A program made the translations under genes and the position numbers. A DNA stretch of 64,000 nt, taken from contig NZ_CP117709.1 in the NCBI RefSeq assembly GCF_028622875.1, positions 6,079,001 to 6,143,000 of the forward strand, in the 5' to 3' direction. The notes under the pieces are model-generated. The model ran no database searches. It saw only the letters and a list, made by a program, of their open reading frames with translations, and was not told the origin of the DNA. Positions 55,915 through 64,000 of the stretch are shown piece after piece. The DNA is from Streptomyces sp. MMBL 11-1. GTDB lineage: Bacteria > Actinomycetota > Actinomycetes > Streptomycetales > Streptomycetaceae. Position 1 is the stretch's first letter. Each line of letters opens with the position of its first letter.

Positions 55915-57147
55915 ATGACAGCAGGAATGGGCCGGGCTCATGGGCGCGTGCTCAGCGCGCTGGCTGTAGCCGCTTCGTGGAGCGTGGTGTTTGTCGGCGT
56001 GGCGCAGCCTGCCGCAGCTGACACGCAGGCGAAGCAGTGGTATCTCAGCGCGATGCAGGCTGAGGAAATGTGGAAGGTCACGACCGGCGAAGGCATCAAA
56101 GTTGCTGTTGTCGACACGGGAGTGAACTCCTCGACGCCGTCGCTGCGAGGGCAGGTCCTCAAGGGGGTTGACGTTACTGGTGCGCCCGGCGACGAAACCG
56201 ACGACTACCGCGGGCACGGTACGACGATGGCCGAGTTGATCGCCGGGACGGGCAAGGGAGGCGCTCTGAAGGGACTTGCCCCAGGAGCCGAAATCATTCC
56301 TGTGCGCATGAGCGACGTCGGCTTTATGACGAAACGCAACACTGTTATCGGCGACATGAAGAAAGCCATCCGAGCCGCAGCCGACAGTGATGCACAGATC
56401 ATCAGCGTTTCTATGGCTGACGACTTCTCCGATCGCGAGGAGCATGAAGCCGTCAAATATGCTGAAAGTAAGGGAAAGCTGGTCATCGCCGGCGTCGGCA
56501 ATGAGGGGGACAAGGAGAACCGGAAGCAGTATCCGGCCTCGTACCCCGAGGTAGTGGGTGTTGCCTCGGCGGATCGCAGTGGGAAGGTCTCGTACTACTC
56601 GCAGCACTCGGGTTCCGTAGACGTCGCGTCCCCCGGGAGCGACGTTCCCGGATGGTGCGACAACTCCTTCAAGAGCTACTGCGACGGCGACGGCGGCACC
56701 AGCGCCGCCACCGCCATCGCCTCCGCCTCCGCCGCCCTCGTCTGGTCCCTCCACCCCGACTGGACCGCCAACCAGGTACTCAACGTCCTCTTCGACACGG
56801 CGAGCCGTGACTGGAAGAAGGGCGAGACCAGCACGTACCTCGGTCACGGTCTCATCCGCCCCTCGATGAACGTCCTCAAGGGCAAGGGCGACCCCGGCGA
56901 CCCGGACATCAGCCCGCTCACCAAGAAGAAGACCACCGGCCCCGCCGACGCGTCCGAGAAGCCCGCCACCTCAGCCTCGCCGCAGCCCGCCAAGAACGGC
57001 GCGGAAGGTGACAAGCCCGTGGCGGCGGAAGAATCCAAGTCCTCGGGGGACGAAAGCCAGTTGGGCCTGATCCTCGGAGTGGCCGCAGTTGTGGTCGTGC
57101 TCGGAGGAGTGGCCTACGCCGTGGTCCGCAGGCGTAAGGCCGCTTGA
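55915..57147 (+). CDS. mycP: Mycosin, type VII secretion-associated subtilase (second copy)
   Basis: The protein has 410 residues with a signal peptide (VLSALAVAASWSVVFVGVAQPAAA). The triad is complete: Asp 67 (AVVDTGVN), His 101 (GHGTTMAEL) and Ser 263 (GGTSAATA). A Pro/Ala/Lys-rich linker leads to a C-terminal transmembrane helix (LGLILGVAAVVVVLGGVAYAVV) ending RRRKAA. It is quite different from the first mycosin. From its start to about 56,640 many codons end in A or T, whereas the rest of the gene is normal for the window, so the gene looks mosaic. It lies between the putative substrate and esxB. Confidence 0.9.
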   Translation: MTAGMGRAHGRVLSALAVAASWSVVFVGVAQPAAADTQAKQWYLSAMQAEEMWKVTTGEGIKVAVVDTGVNSSTPSLRGQVLKGVDVTGAPGDETDDYRGHGTTMAELIAGTGKGGALKGLAPGAEIIPVRMSDVGFMTKRNTVIGDMKKAIRAAADSDAQIISVSMADDFSDREEHEAVKYAESKGKLVIAGVGNEGDKENRKQYPASYPEVVGVASADRSGKVSYYSQHSGSVDVASPGSDVPGWCDNSFKSYCDGDGGTSAATAIASASAALVWSLHPDWTANQVLNVLFDTASRDWKKGETSTYLGHGLIRPSMNVLKGKGDPGDPDISPLTKKKTTGPADASEKPATSASPQPAKNGAEGDKPVAAEESKSSGDESQLGLILGVAAVVVVLGGVAYAVVRRRKAA

Positions 57148-57225
57148 CCGCACGCCCATGTACCGCAGGTACCGGTCGGCGACCCATGCCGGCCTGGCAG
57201 AACCAACCGAAAGGGAAAGAGAACC

Positions 57226-57579
57226 ATGGCAGACCAGAAGGTCTCAGATGCCGCGCTCCTGAAGCTCGAGGGTGACCTCGGCATCAAGTTCGACTCGGTG
57301 AAGGGGCAGCTCCGGCAGCTCCACGCGACGATCGACAACCTCGAAGGCAAGTGGCAGGGCATCGGTGCCAACCACTTCAACCAGAAGCAGACCGAGATCA
57401 ACAACCGCATGGTCAGCCTGGCCAAGCAGCTCGTCCGCTTCCAGGAGTCCATCAAGGCCGCCCGTACCATCTCGGGCGACAACGAGGACGAGATCCGCCA
57501 GGCCCTCGCGGGTGTGGATGTTGTGGAGGGCCACAACACCAGCGCGAAGGAACAGTCCTCCAGCCTGAACAGCTTCTGA
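57226..57579 (+). CDS. esxB: WXG100 protein EsxB-like
   Basis: This 117-residue helical hairpin has the WxG turn in EGKWQGIG (Trp 43) between two amphipathic helices. It is the first of the tandem esx pair, and the two products are expected to form a heterodimer exported by the ESX machine. The name EsxB is by position (the first gene of the pair in S. coelicolor, from memory). GGGAAAGAG precedes the ATG. No YxxxD/E is seen at its C-terminus. Confidence 0.88.
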   Translation: MADQKVSDAALLKLEGDLGIKFDSVKGQLRQLHATIDNLEGKWQGIGANHFNQKQTEINNRMVSLAKQLVRFQESIKAARTISGDNEDEIRQALAGVDVVEGHNTSAKEQSSSLNSF

Positions 57580-57615
57580 CCCTTATCCCGTAACTCGAAA
57601 GCAGCGGAGGAACGC

Positions 57616-57912
57616 ATGGGAACCAACGACGGTACGACGGTCGTCACTTACGCGAGCCTTGATCTCGCGGCCGGTGAGATCAAGAAGCAGGCGAAGCAGC
57701 TCGACATGGACCTCAAAGAGATCCAGGCCATGATCGCGAAGGTTTCGGAAGTGTGGGAGGGCGAGGCGAAGCAGGCCTACACCGCCGCCCAGAACAGGTG
57801 GAGGACGGACGCCGACGCCATCCGCGCCAACCTCGAGGAAATCGCCAACAAGGTCAGCGAGGCGTCGCCCATCTACCGCAGTGGTGACAAGCGGGCGGCA
57901 GCGAACTTCTAA
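57616..57912 (+). CDS. esxA: WXG100 protein EsxA-like
   Basis: The protein has 98 residues with the WxG turn SEVWEGEAK (Trp 47) in the middle of a helical hairpin. Near the C-terminus YRSGD (87-91) fits the YxxxD/E export signal, suggesting that this partner carries the signal for the dimer. GGAGG lies just before ATG 57616, 36 bases after esxB. A repeat tract and a hairpin follow. Confidence 0.88.
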   Translation: MGTNDGTTVVTYASLDLAAGEIKKQAKQLDMDLKEIQAMIAKVSEVWEGEAKQAYTAAQNRWRTDADAIRANLEEIANKVSEASPIYRSGDKRAAANF

Positions 57913-57922
57913 CGGAGTTCGG

Positions 57923-57993
57923 GCACAGCTCCACTGCACAGCACCAAGAGCACAGCACAGCACAGCACCAAAAGCACCACAGCACAGCACAGC
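57923..57993. repeat. CAGCA-type simple repeat after esxA
   Basis: CACAGCACAG and CACCAA/AGCACC words alternate for about 70 bases, with two similar blocks (around 57938-57969 and 57971-57993). The tract lies between the esxA stop and its terminator hairpin. Confidence 0.75.
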
Positions 57994-57994
57994 A

Positions 57995-58023
57995 GGGTGG
58001 ACACGCGCGGGAGGTGTCCACCC
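57995..58023 (+). terminator. Terminator after esxA
   Basis: Ten-base perfect arms, GGGTGGACAC and GTGTCCACCC, enclose nine bases, 83 bases after the esxA stop. Confidence 0.75.
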
Positions 58024-58093
58024 TGAGCTGTTTCCCGAGGTCGGGGCCGAGGTCAAGTTCGAGTCCGCTCAAGAGCATCGGACCGGAGGGGAA

Positions 58094-58122
58094 GGGGGGG
58101 CGCACGCAACATCCGCCCCCCC
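58094..58122. terminator. Convergent terminator between esxA and eccC
   Basis: GGGGGGGCG (58094-58102) and CGCCCCCCC (58114-58122) form a nine-base stem with an eleven-base loop, 48 bases beyond the eccC stop on the other strand. Confidence 0.6.
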
Positions 58123-58169
58123 GCACCCCCTGGGCCGATGCCCGGCGCCCCCCGGGCCCCGGCCCGCCG

Positions 58170-61100
58170 CTATCCCTCCACCAGCCCCGTCTGCACCAGC
58201 GGGTTCCCCCGGCGTCGGGTGACGAAGATGCCCCGGCCCGGGGGCATCGGGCGCGGTCGTACGTTGCCGAGGATGTCGCCCTCGTTCGGGTCGCCCGACA
58301 GCATGACGCCCTGGGCGCCCAGCTCGATCATGCGCTGGAGGAAGGGCTCGTACAGGGCCCGGCTGGCCCCCGCCGTGTTGCGGGCGATGATGAAGCGGAC
58401 GCCCACGTCGCGGGCGAACGGCAGGAGCTCCGTGATCGCCGACAGCGGGTTGCCGCTCGACGTGGAGACCAGGTCGAAGTCGTCGATGACGACGTACACC
58501 GTGGGCCCCTGCCACCAGCTCTGGTCGCGCAGTTCCTGCGCCGTGACGTCGGCGGACGGGGTGCGGCGCTTCATCAGGTCGTGCAGCGCCGCCATGTGAT
58601 GTTCCATGTTGTTGGACATCGGGATGTACTCCGCCAGGTGTGACCGCGGGGTCACGTCAAGCAGCGAACGACGGTTGTCGATGACGAAGAGCTTGCAGGT
58701 GTCGCCGTCGTACCGCTCGGTCAGCTGCTTGATGAGCAACCGCAGCAGGTTGGACTTCCCCGACTCGCTCTCACCGAACGCCAGGAAGAACGGGTCCTGT
58801 TCGAAGTTCAGGAACACCGGCTCCAGGTTGTTCTCGTCGATACCGAAGGCGACGCCGCGCTCCGGTACCGCGTAACCGGGCGGGAGATCGCTCGCCGGCA
58901 GCGCGCGCGGCAGCAGACGCACCGCCGGGGCGGGCGCGGCCGTCCAGTGGCGGGCGACCTCCTGGTTCATCGCCGCGGTGGCCTCCGACAGGTCGCTGTC
59001 GGAGTTGATGCTGTCGATCCGCGGCACCGCCGCCATGAAGTGCAGCTTCTCCGGGGTCAGGCCGCGGCCCGGCACCCCGGCGGGCACGTTGGCCGCCACC
59101 TTGCGGTCCAGTTCGGAGTCCATCACGTCGCCGAGCCGCAGCTCCAGGCGGTTCATGAGGTGGTCCTTCAGGCTGGCCCGCACCTCCATGGAACGTGACG
59201 CCGTGACGATCAGGTGGATGCCGTAGCCCAGCCCGCGGGCCGCGATGTCCGTGGCCGCCGTCTCCAGCCCCTCGTAGTCCGTCCGGAAGCTGCCCCACCC
59301 GTCGATGACCAGGAACACGTCACCCCACGGCTGGTCCGTCACCGAGATCTCACCCCGCGCCCGCAGCCTGCGGAACGTGGCGATGGAGTCGATCCCGGCG
59401 CTGCGGAAGTACTCCTCGCGCCGCGCCATGATGCCGTACACCTCGGCGACCGTACGGCGTACCCGCTCGGGGTCGAGGCGGGACGCGATGCCGCCGACGT
59501 GCGGCAGACCCGAGATCGAGGACATGCCGCCGCCACCGAAGTCGAGGCCGTAGAACTGGACCTCCTCCGGTGTGTGGGTGAGCGCGAAGCCGGCGATGAG
59601 GGTCCGCAGCAGCGTCGACTTCCCCGACTGCGGCCCTCCGGTGATCTGCATATGACCGGCGGCGCCGGAGAAGTCCCGGTAGAGGGTGTCGCGCCGCTGC
59701 TCGAACGGCTTGTCGATGACGCCCAGGGGCACGACCAGCCGGCCGGCCCCCTCGAAGCCGGGCTGCGTCAGCCCCCGGCCCTGCACCGGGGAGAGCCCCG
59801 GGAGCAGCTCGTCCAGCGACGGCGGATTGTCCAGCGGCGGAAGCCACACCTGGTGGGCGGAGGCCCCCCGGCCCTCCAGACGGCGCACGATCACATCGAG
59901 CACCGTGTCCGCCAGCGCGTCGTCCTGCGTCGCACGCTGATCCGGTACGCCTCCGGGCTGCGCCGCGGGCTGGACGTACCGCACCGGAACCGGCGCGGCC
60001 GTGAACGGAACGGGCCTGCGGTCCACCGGAAGCGGCGCACCCGGCGCGGCGGCCCGGTGCGCGCCCGAGCGGTACACCCCGGAGACGTACGCGGCCTTGA
60101 ACCGCACCATCTCCTCCGTACCGAACTTGAGCAGCCCGGAACCGGGCACGTTGGGCAGGTGGTACGCGTCGGGCACCCCGATCGCGGCCCGGGACTCGGC
60201 CGCCGAGAACGTCCGCAGACCCACCCGGTACGACAGATACGTCTCCAGACCGCGCAGCCGCCCCTCCTCCAGACGCTGCGAGGCCAGCAGCAGATGCACA
60301 CCCAGGGAACGGCCGATACGGCCGATCTGGACGAACATCTCGATGAAGTCGGGTTTGGCGGTGAGGAGTTCGCTGAACTCGTCGATGACCAGGACGAGCG
60401 AGGGGATCGGCTGCAGCGGCGCGCCGGCCGCGCGTGCCTTCTCGTAGTCGTGGATGTTGGCGTAGTTGCCCGCGTCGCGCAGCATCTCCTGCCGGCGGTT
60501 GAGCTCACCGCTGATGGAGTCACCCATGCGGTCGACCAGCGTCAGGTCGTCCGCGAGGTTGGTGATCACGGCCGCGACGTGGGGCATCTGCGCCATACCG
60601 GCGAAGGTCGCGCCGCCCTTGAAGTCGGCGAGAACGAAGTTCAGCGTCTCCGAGGTGTGGGTGACGGCGAGGCCGAGCACCAGCGTGCGCAGCAGCTCGG
60701 ACTTGCCGGAGCCGGTGGCGCCGACGCAGAGACCGTGCGGACCCATGCCCTCCTGGGCAGCCTCCTTGAGGTCCAGCATCACGGGCGCGCCGTCCTCGCC
60801 CACACCGATCGGCACCCGCAGCCGCTCCGCCTGCGATCGTGGCCGCCAGGTCCGGCTGACCTCGATCGAGGCGGCGTCCCCCAGGTTCAGCAGATCGGTG
60901 AACTCCAGGTTGGCCAGCAGCGGCTCGTCGTCGTCACCGCCGGTGGCCATGTGCAGCGGGGCCAGCTGGCGGGCGAGCGCCTCGGCGGCCTCGTAACTCA
61001 GCAGGTCCGGAACTCCGTCGTAGACGAGCCCCTGGCCCGATTCCAGCTGCAGCGACGTCGGCTGCACCACGATGGAGAGGCCTCCGCGGGAACCGGTGAC

Positions 61101-62138
61101 CTCACCCGCCACCACCTCGATGACCGTCACGCCCTGCAGGCCCTCCGCCGAGGCGAGCACCGACATGGGGGGCACCGACTCGCCGTCCAGGACCACCACG
61201 ACGTGCGGCTGTTCCATGAGCGGCTGACCGCCGGGCTGGAAGCGGGGCCTGCCCTCCAGGCGACCGGCCAGCAGCTCCTCCAGGGCCAGGGCGCTGGTGG
61301 TGATGAGGCGCCGGCTCCCCGCTCCGTCCACGGGCCCGGAGGTCTGGGCGTGCGGGAGCCACTTCGCCCACTCCCACTGCGGCGCGGCCTCCGCACCGGT
61401 CGCGACCGCGATCACCAGGTCCTGGGGGGAGTGCAGCGAGGCCAGCCCGCCGACCACGGCCCGCGCCGCGGAACGCGCGGAATCCGCGTGGCCGCTGATC
61501 GTCAGGTGGTAGAACGCCCGCAACGAGACGGCCATGGGCAGCCCGTCCAGCGTGGAGTGCGTCGCCAGGAACTGCTGCATCGCCCCGGCCGCCAGCGGCT
61601 CCAGCTCGTCCACCGGCGCAGTCTCGGGCGCGATGAGCGGAGTGGCCAGCTCCTGACTGCCCAGCCCGATGCGCACCTGCGCGAAGTCCGCGTCCCCGGC
61701 ACGCCGCTCCCACACCCGGCTGCCCTCGGCGACGAGCGCCCACAGCTGCTCGGGGGAGGGGTGGAGGTAGAACTGCGCGTCCCGCTGCTTGCGGGCCGTC
61801 TTCAGCACCGTGCGCCGGGTCTGCGTCAGGTACTTCAGGTAGTCGCGGCGCATGTCCGCCAGCTCGCCCTGCGTGCCCCGCCGGTACCGCACGAGCATCG
61901 CGATGGCCATGGCCAGCGTCGAGGCGATCATGATCATGCCCATGATCCGCATGATCGGGTTCGGCGTCATGAAGAAGAAGACGACGGAACCACCCATGCC
62001 CAGCATCGGCAGGAGCTGCATCAGCGCCCCCTCCTGCTGGCCTCGGGGGAGTTCCGGCGGAGGTTGCAACTGCACCTGCTCGACCGGCACTTCGGTGGGC
62101 AGGGCCCGCGGTGGGCGCTTGACGACGATCTGGCTCAC
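58170..62138 (-). CDS. eccC: Type VII secretion ATPase EccC (three FtsK/SpoIIIE domains)
   Basis: EccC is the motor of the ESX system. The 1322-residue protein is a fused EccCa-EccCb. Two N-terminal membrane helices span about residues 40-85. A DUF-type stalk domain follows, then three ATPase domains. Their Walker A motifs are GATGSGKS (about 473), GGPQSGKS (about 838) and GESESGKS (about 1121). Domain 1 has a canonical Walker B (LVLVIDEFSE), whereas domains 2 and 3 have IDGW and IDDF. This fits the known pattern in which only the first domain hydrolyses ATP efficiently and the third binds substrate signals. GTG 62138 is the start. It is divergent from eccD. Confidence 0.96.
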   Translation of the reverse strand: MSQIVVKRPPRALPTEVPVEQVQLQPPPELPRGQQEGALMQLLPMLGMGGSVVFFFMTPNPIMRIMGMIMIASTLAMAIAMLVRYRRGTQGELADMRRDYLKYLTQTRRTVLKTARKQRDAQFYLHPSPEQLWALVAEGSRVWERRAGDADFAQVRIGLGSQELATPLIAPETAPVDELEPLAAGAMQQFLATHSTLDGLPMAVSLRAFYHLTISGHADSARSAARAVVGGLASLHSPQDLVIAVATGAEAAPQWEWAKWLPHAQTSGPVDGAGSRRLITTSALALEELLAGRLEGRPRFQPGGQPLMEQPHVVVVLDGESVPPMSVLASAEGLQGVTVIEVVAGEVTGSRGGLSIVVQPTSLQLESGQGLVYDGVPDLLSYEAAEALARQLAPLHMATGGDDDEPLLANLEFTDLLNLGDAASIEVSRTWRPRSQAERLRVPIGVGEDGAPVMLDLKEAAQEGMGPHGLCVGATGSGKSELLRTLVLGLAVTHTSETLNFVLADFKGGATFAGMAQMPHVAAVITNLADDLTLVDRMGDSISGELNRRQEMLRDAGNYANIHDYEKARAAGAPLQPIPSLVLVIDEFSELLTAKPDFIEMFVQIGRIGRSLGVHLLLASQRLEEGRLRGLETYLSYRVGLRTFSAAESRAAIGVPDAYHLPNVPGSGLLKFGTEEMVRFKAAYVSGVYRSGAHRAAAPGAPLPVDRRPVPFTAAPVPVRYVQPAAQPGGVPDQRATQDDALADTVLDVIVRRLEGRGASAHQVWLPPLDNPPSLDELLPGLSPVQGRGLTQPGFEGAGRLVVPLGVIDKPFEQRRDTLYRDFSGAAGHMQITGGPQSGKSTLLRTLIAGFALTHTPEEVQFYGLDFGGGGMSSISGLPHVGGIASRLDPERVRRTVAEVYGIMARREEYFRSAGIDSIATFRRLRARGEISVTDQPWGDVFLVIDGWGSFRTDYEGLETAATDIAARGLGYGIHLIVTASRSMEVRASLKDHLMNRLELRLGDVMDSELDRKVAANVPAGVPGRGLTPEKLHFMAAVPRIDSINSDSDLSEATAAMNQEVARHWTAAPAPAVRLLPRALPASDLPPGYAVPERGVAFGIDENNLEPVFLNFEQDPFFLAFGESESGKSNLLRLLIKQLTERYDGDTCKLFVIDNRRSLLDVTPRSHLAEYIPMSNNMEHHMAALHDLMKRRTPSADVTAQELRDQSWWQGPTVYVVIDDFDLVSTSSGNPLSAITELLPFARDVGVRFIIARNTAGASRALYEPFLQRMIELGAQGVMLSGDPNEGDILGNVRPRPMPPGRGIFVTRRRGNPLVQTGLVEG

Positions 62139-62414
62139 AGCTCACCAATTCCCTTGCCGGACGGAAGTGTTCCTATCGGCGCCCCCGTGGCGACGGGCTC
62201 CATCCGCGGGAAGGATCCTACTGGCGTGGCGGCGGCCCCATGGCGGTAGGGTGTCGCGACGCGTGTACGCATCCGCTAACTGATCCGCGATGACGGGCAT
62301 TCGGGACGTGCGGTGCGATCCGTGGTCCGGGCGGTGTGTTTCCGGCGGAAGCGGACGCGGCCCGGCGGAAGCGGCGCAGACGGCAGCAGGACAAGTCAGT
62401 AGGGGGAGCACCAC

Positions 62415-63923
62415 GTGACCACGACGGCCCAAGCGGCAGCCACCGGATCCGGTCGGCAAAGTCACGGGACCCCGTCCGGCAGCGGCACCGGATTCTGCCG
62501 GGTCACGGTCGTCGCGCCCGACAGCCGTGTCGACGTCGCCCTGCCCGAGGACATCCCCGTAGCCGATCTGTATCCCGAGATCCTCCGGCTCTCGGGGCAG
62601 AGCCCCGCCCCCGGCGCACCGGTCGGCTACCACCTGGTGCGCCGCGACGGCACCGTCCTGGACAGCGCGCGTACGCTCGCCGGCCACCGCATCCTCGACG
62701 GCGAGCTGCTGTCGATGCGGCCCTTCTCCGAATCGCTTCCCCCCGCCGTCTTCGACGACGTCTCGGACGCCGTCGCCACCGCCGTGGCCAAGGACCGCAC
62801 GCTCTGGGGTGACGCCCTCATGCGCGGCGCCGGCCTCTTCGGCGGCTCCGTCCTGCTGGCCCTGCTCGGCTTCGTACTGTGGACGGCCGACCCGCTCCAC
62901 GACATGCACGGCCTGCCGGGAATCCTGGCGGCCGTCGTCGCCCTGCTCCTGCTCGCCTTCGCCTGCGTACGCGCACGGGTGTACGACGACCGGGCCTCGT
63001 CGATCGCGCTCGGCACCGGCGCCCTGGTGAACGCCGCGGTGGCGGGCTCCGGCCTGCTGCCTCCGGGCGCCGGGCAGGGCATCGGACGGCTGCAGTTCCT
63101 GCTCGCCTGCGCGGCGGTCCTGGTCGTGGCGGTCATTCTGATGATCGTCGCGCCCGGCGGGGACGGGCCGTTCGTCGCGTTCGTCTTCGCGAGCGCCGTC
63201 GGCCTCCTGGTCACCTTCATCGCGATCCTCAGCGACATGAGGCCGATCGAGGCCGCCGCCGTGTGCTCCCCGCTCGCCGTGGGGGCCCTCGCCTTCCTGC
63301 CGGGGCTCTCGACCCGCTTCGCCCGGCTGCCCATCGGATTCGAGCCGCCCCGCACCACGGTCGGCGACTACGGAACCTCCGAGCCCGCGCCCTCGGGCCC
63401 GGTGGACGCCGTACGCCTCGCCGCCCAGGCGCGGCGCGGCCACGAACTGCTCCTCGGCCTGGTCGGCGGCTGCGCCCTGGTCGTCGTCGCGGCCGCCGCG
63501 GTGCTCGGGTTCTCGGACAACGTCTGGGGTCAGCTGCTCGCCCTGGCCACCGGGGTCGCCATGCTGATGCGTGCCCATCTGTTCCGCTACACGGCCCAGG
63601 TCGGCTGCACGCTCGCCGCCGGCCTCGGCTCCCTCGTCCTGCTGGGCCTGGGGCTGTCCCTCAACCCGCCGGCCGCCCTGGTGCGCGACGCGCTGCGGGG
63701 GGACGGCGCCGCACTCGACATCCGTACGGTGTGGCTCGCCGCCGCGGTCGCCGGCGTCGCCGTCCTGATCACCGCCATCGGCCTGATCGTGCCGCGCAAG
63801 GGGGTGACCCCGTTCTGGGGACGCTTCCTGGAGATCGCCGAGACGGTCGTCCTGCTGACCCTGCTCCCGCTCTGCCTCGCGGTCTTCGACGTCTACCACT
63901 CGATCCGCGCCCTCACCAGCTGA
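62415..63923 (+). CDS. eccD: Type VII secretion integral membrane protein EccD
   Basis: EccD forms the membrane scaffold of the ESX complex. The 502-residue protein has a disordered start, then a ubiquitin-like (YukD-type) domain at about 27-105 (CRVTVVAPDSRVDVALPEDIPVADLYP). About eleven transmembrane helices follow to the end. GGGGGAG lies eight bases before GTG 62415. A 22-bp tandem repeat begins inside the stop codon. The 276-base gap to eccC holds opposed -10-like boxes (TAGGAT on minus near 62215, TAGGGT on plus near 62247) but no firm -35. Confidence 0.95.
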   Translation: MTTTAQAAATGSGRQSHGTPSGSGTGFCRVTVVAPDSRVDVALPEDIPVADLYPEILRLSGQSPAPGAPVGYHLVRRDGTVLDSARTLAGHRILDGELLSMRPFSESLPPAVFDDVSDAVATAVAKDRTLWGDALMRGAGLFGGSVLLALLGFVLWTADPLHDMHGLPGILAAVVALLLLAFACVRARVYDDRASSIALGTGALVNAAVAGSGLLPPGAGQGIGRLQFLLACAAVLVVAVILMIVAPGGDGPFVAFVFASAVGLLVTFIAILSDMRPIEAAAVCSPLAVGALAFLPGLSTRFARLPIGFEPPRTTVGDYGTSEPAPSGPVDAVRLAAQARRGHELLLGLVGGCALVVVAAAAVLGFSDNVWGQLLALATGVAMLMRAHLFRYTAQVGCTLAAGLGSLVLLGLGLSLNPPAALVRDALRGDGAALDIRTVWLAAAVAGVAVLITAIGLIVPRKGVTPFWGRFLEIAETVVLLTLLPLCLAVFDVYHSIRALTS

Positions 63924-64000
63924 TCGTCGAAGGGGCACCGGCAGATCACCGAAGGGGCACCGGCTGATCGTCGAAGGGGCACCGGCAGATCACCGAAGGG
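63922..64000. repeat. 22-bp alternating tandem repeat starting at the eccD stop codon
   Basis: Units begin at 63922, 63944, 63966 and 63988, the last cut by the window end. Two variants alternate, one starting GATCGTCGAAGGGG and one starting GATCACCGAAGGGG, both continuing CACCGGC, so the higher-order period is 44 bp. The first GA is part of the eccD stop codon. Confidence 0.9.

Overview
The window is chromosomal DNA from a Streptomyces or a very close relative. It has very high GC, with codon third positions almost always G or C. GTG and TTG starts are common, and several start codons sit only 6-7 bases past a -10-like box. It also carries a DasR-type operator in front of a chitinase, MEP-pathway genes, and an actinobacterial ESX (type VII) secretion locus. 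From memory, the gene order matches the conserved core around SCO5670-SCO5735 of S. coelicolor. No rRNA, tRNA, CRISPR array, insertion sequence or prophage was seen.

Layout. 1-5 kb: a small unrecognised protein, a secreted GH18 chitinase behind a DasR-like site, a convergent PAP2 phosphatase, and gabT. 5-13 kb: a membrane-anchored TraG/VirD4-like ATPase, a PucR-type regulator, a TetR/MFS pair sharing a duplicated 24-bp operator, and an aldehyde dehydrogenase that may act with gabT. 13-23 kb: a long acyl-CoA dehydrogenase, dxr overlapping a site-2 protease (rseP), ispG, two GNAT proteins and proS. 22.8-24.8 kb: a three-gene minus-strand operon of a lipoprotein, a ferritin-like protein and an APH(6)-type pseudokinase. 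25-38 kb: the translation and ribosome-maturation cluster rimP-nusA-ylxR-infB-ylxP-rbfA-truB, then a 1183-residue protease-like/STAND-like protein, ribF and an XdhC-family gene. 38-44.4 kb: a five-gene minus-strand dipeptide/oligopeptide ABC importer operon with 3-4-base junctions. 44.6-64 kb: an ESX locus on both strands.

The ESX locus holds an EspI-like MinD/ParA ATPase, an orphan DUF397 protein, eccE with an overlapping downstream partner, eccB, a first mycosin, two helical WXG-like proteins (one long and low-complexity with a C-terminal YxxxD), a second mycosin, esxB, esxA, eccC (three FtsK-type ATPase domains) and eccD. EccB, C, D, E and mycosin are the established membrane complex. EsxA/EsxB and probably the 556-residue protein are cargo. 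No eccA is present.

Observations most worth a second look: a ladder of three overlapping mini-ORFs in the infB leader; a compositional break inside the second mycosin; the pseudokinase and the dead-protease/altered-P-loop protein; the two matching TetR/MFS operators; and the 22-bp tandem array that starts at the eccD stop codon and runs off the window. Coordinates and starts were checked by eye against reading frame and ribosome-binding sites. Statements about families come from general knowledge, not from a search.
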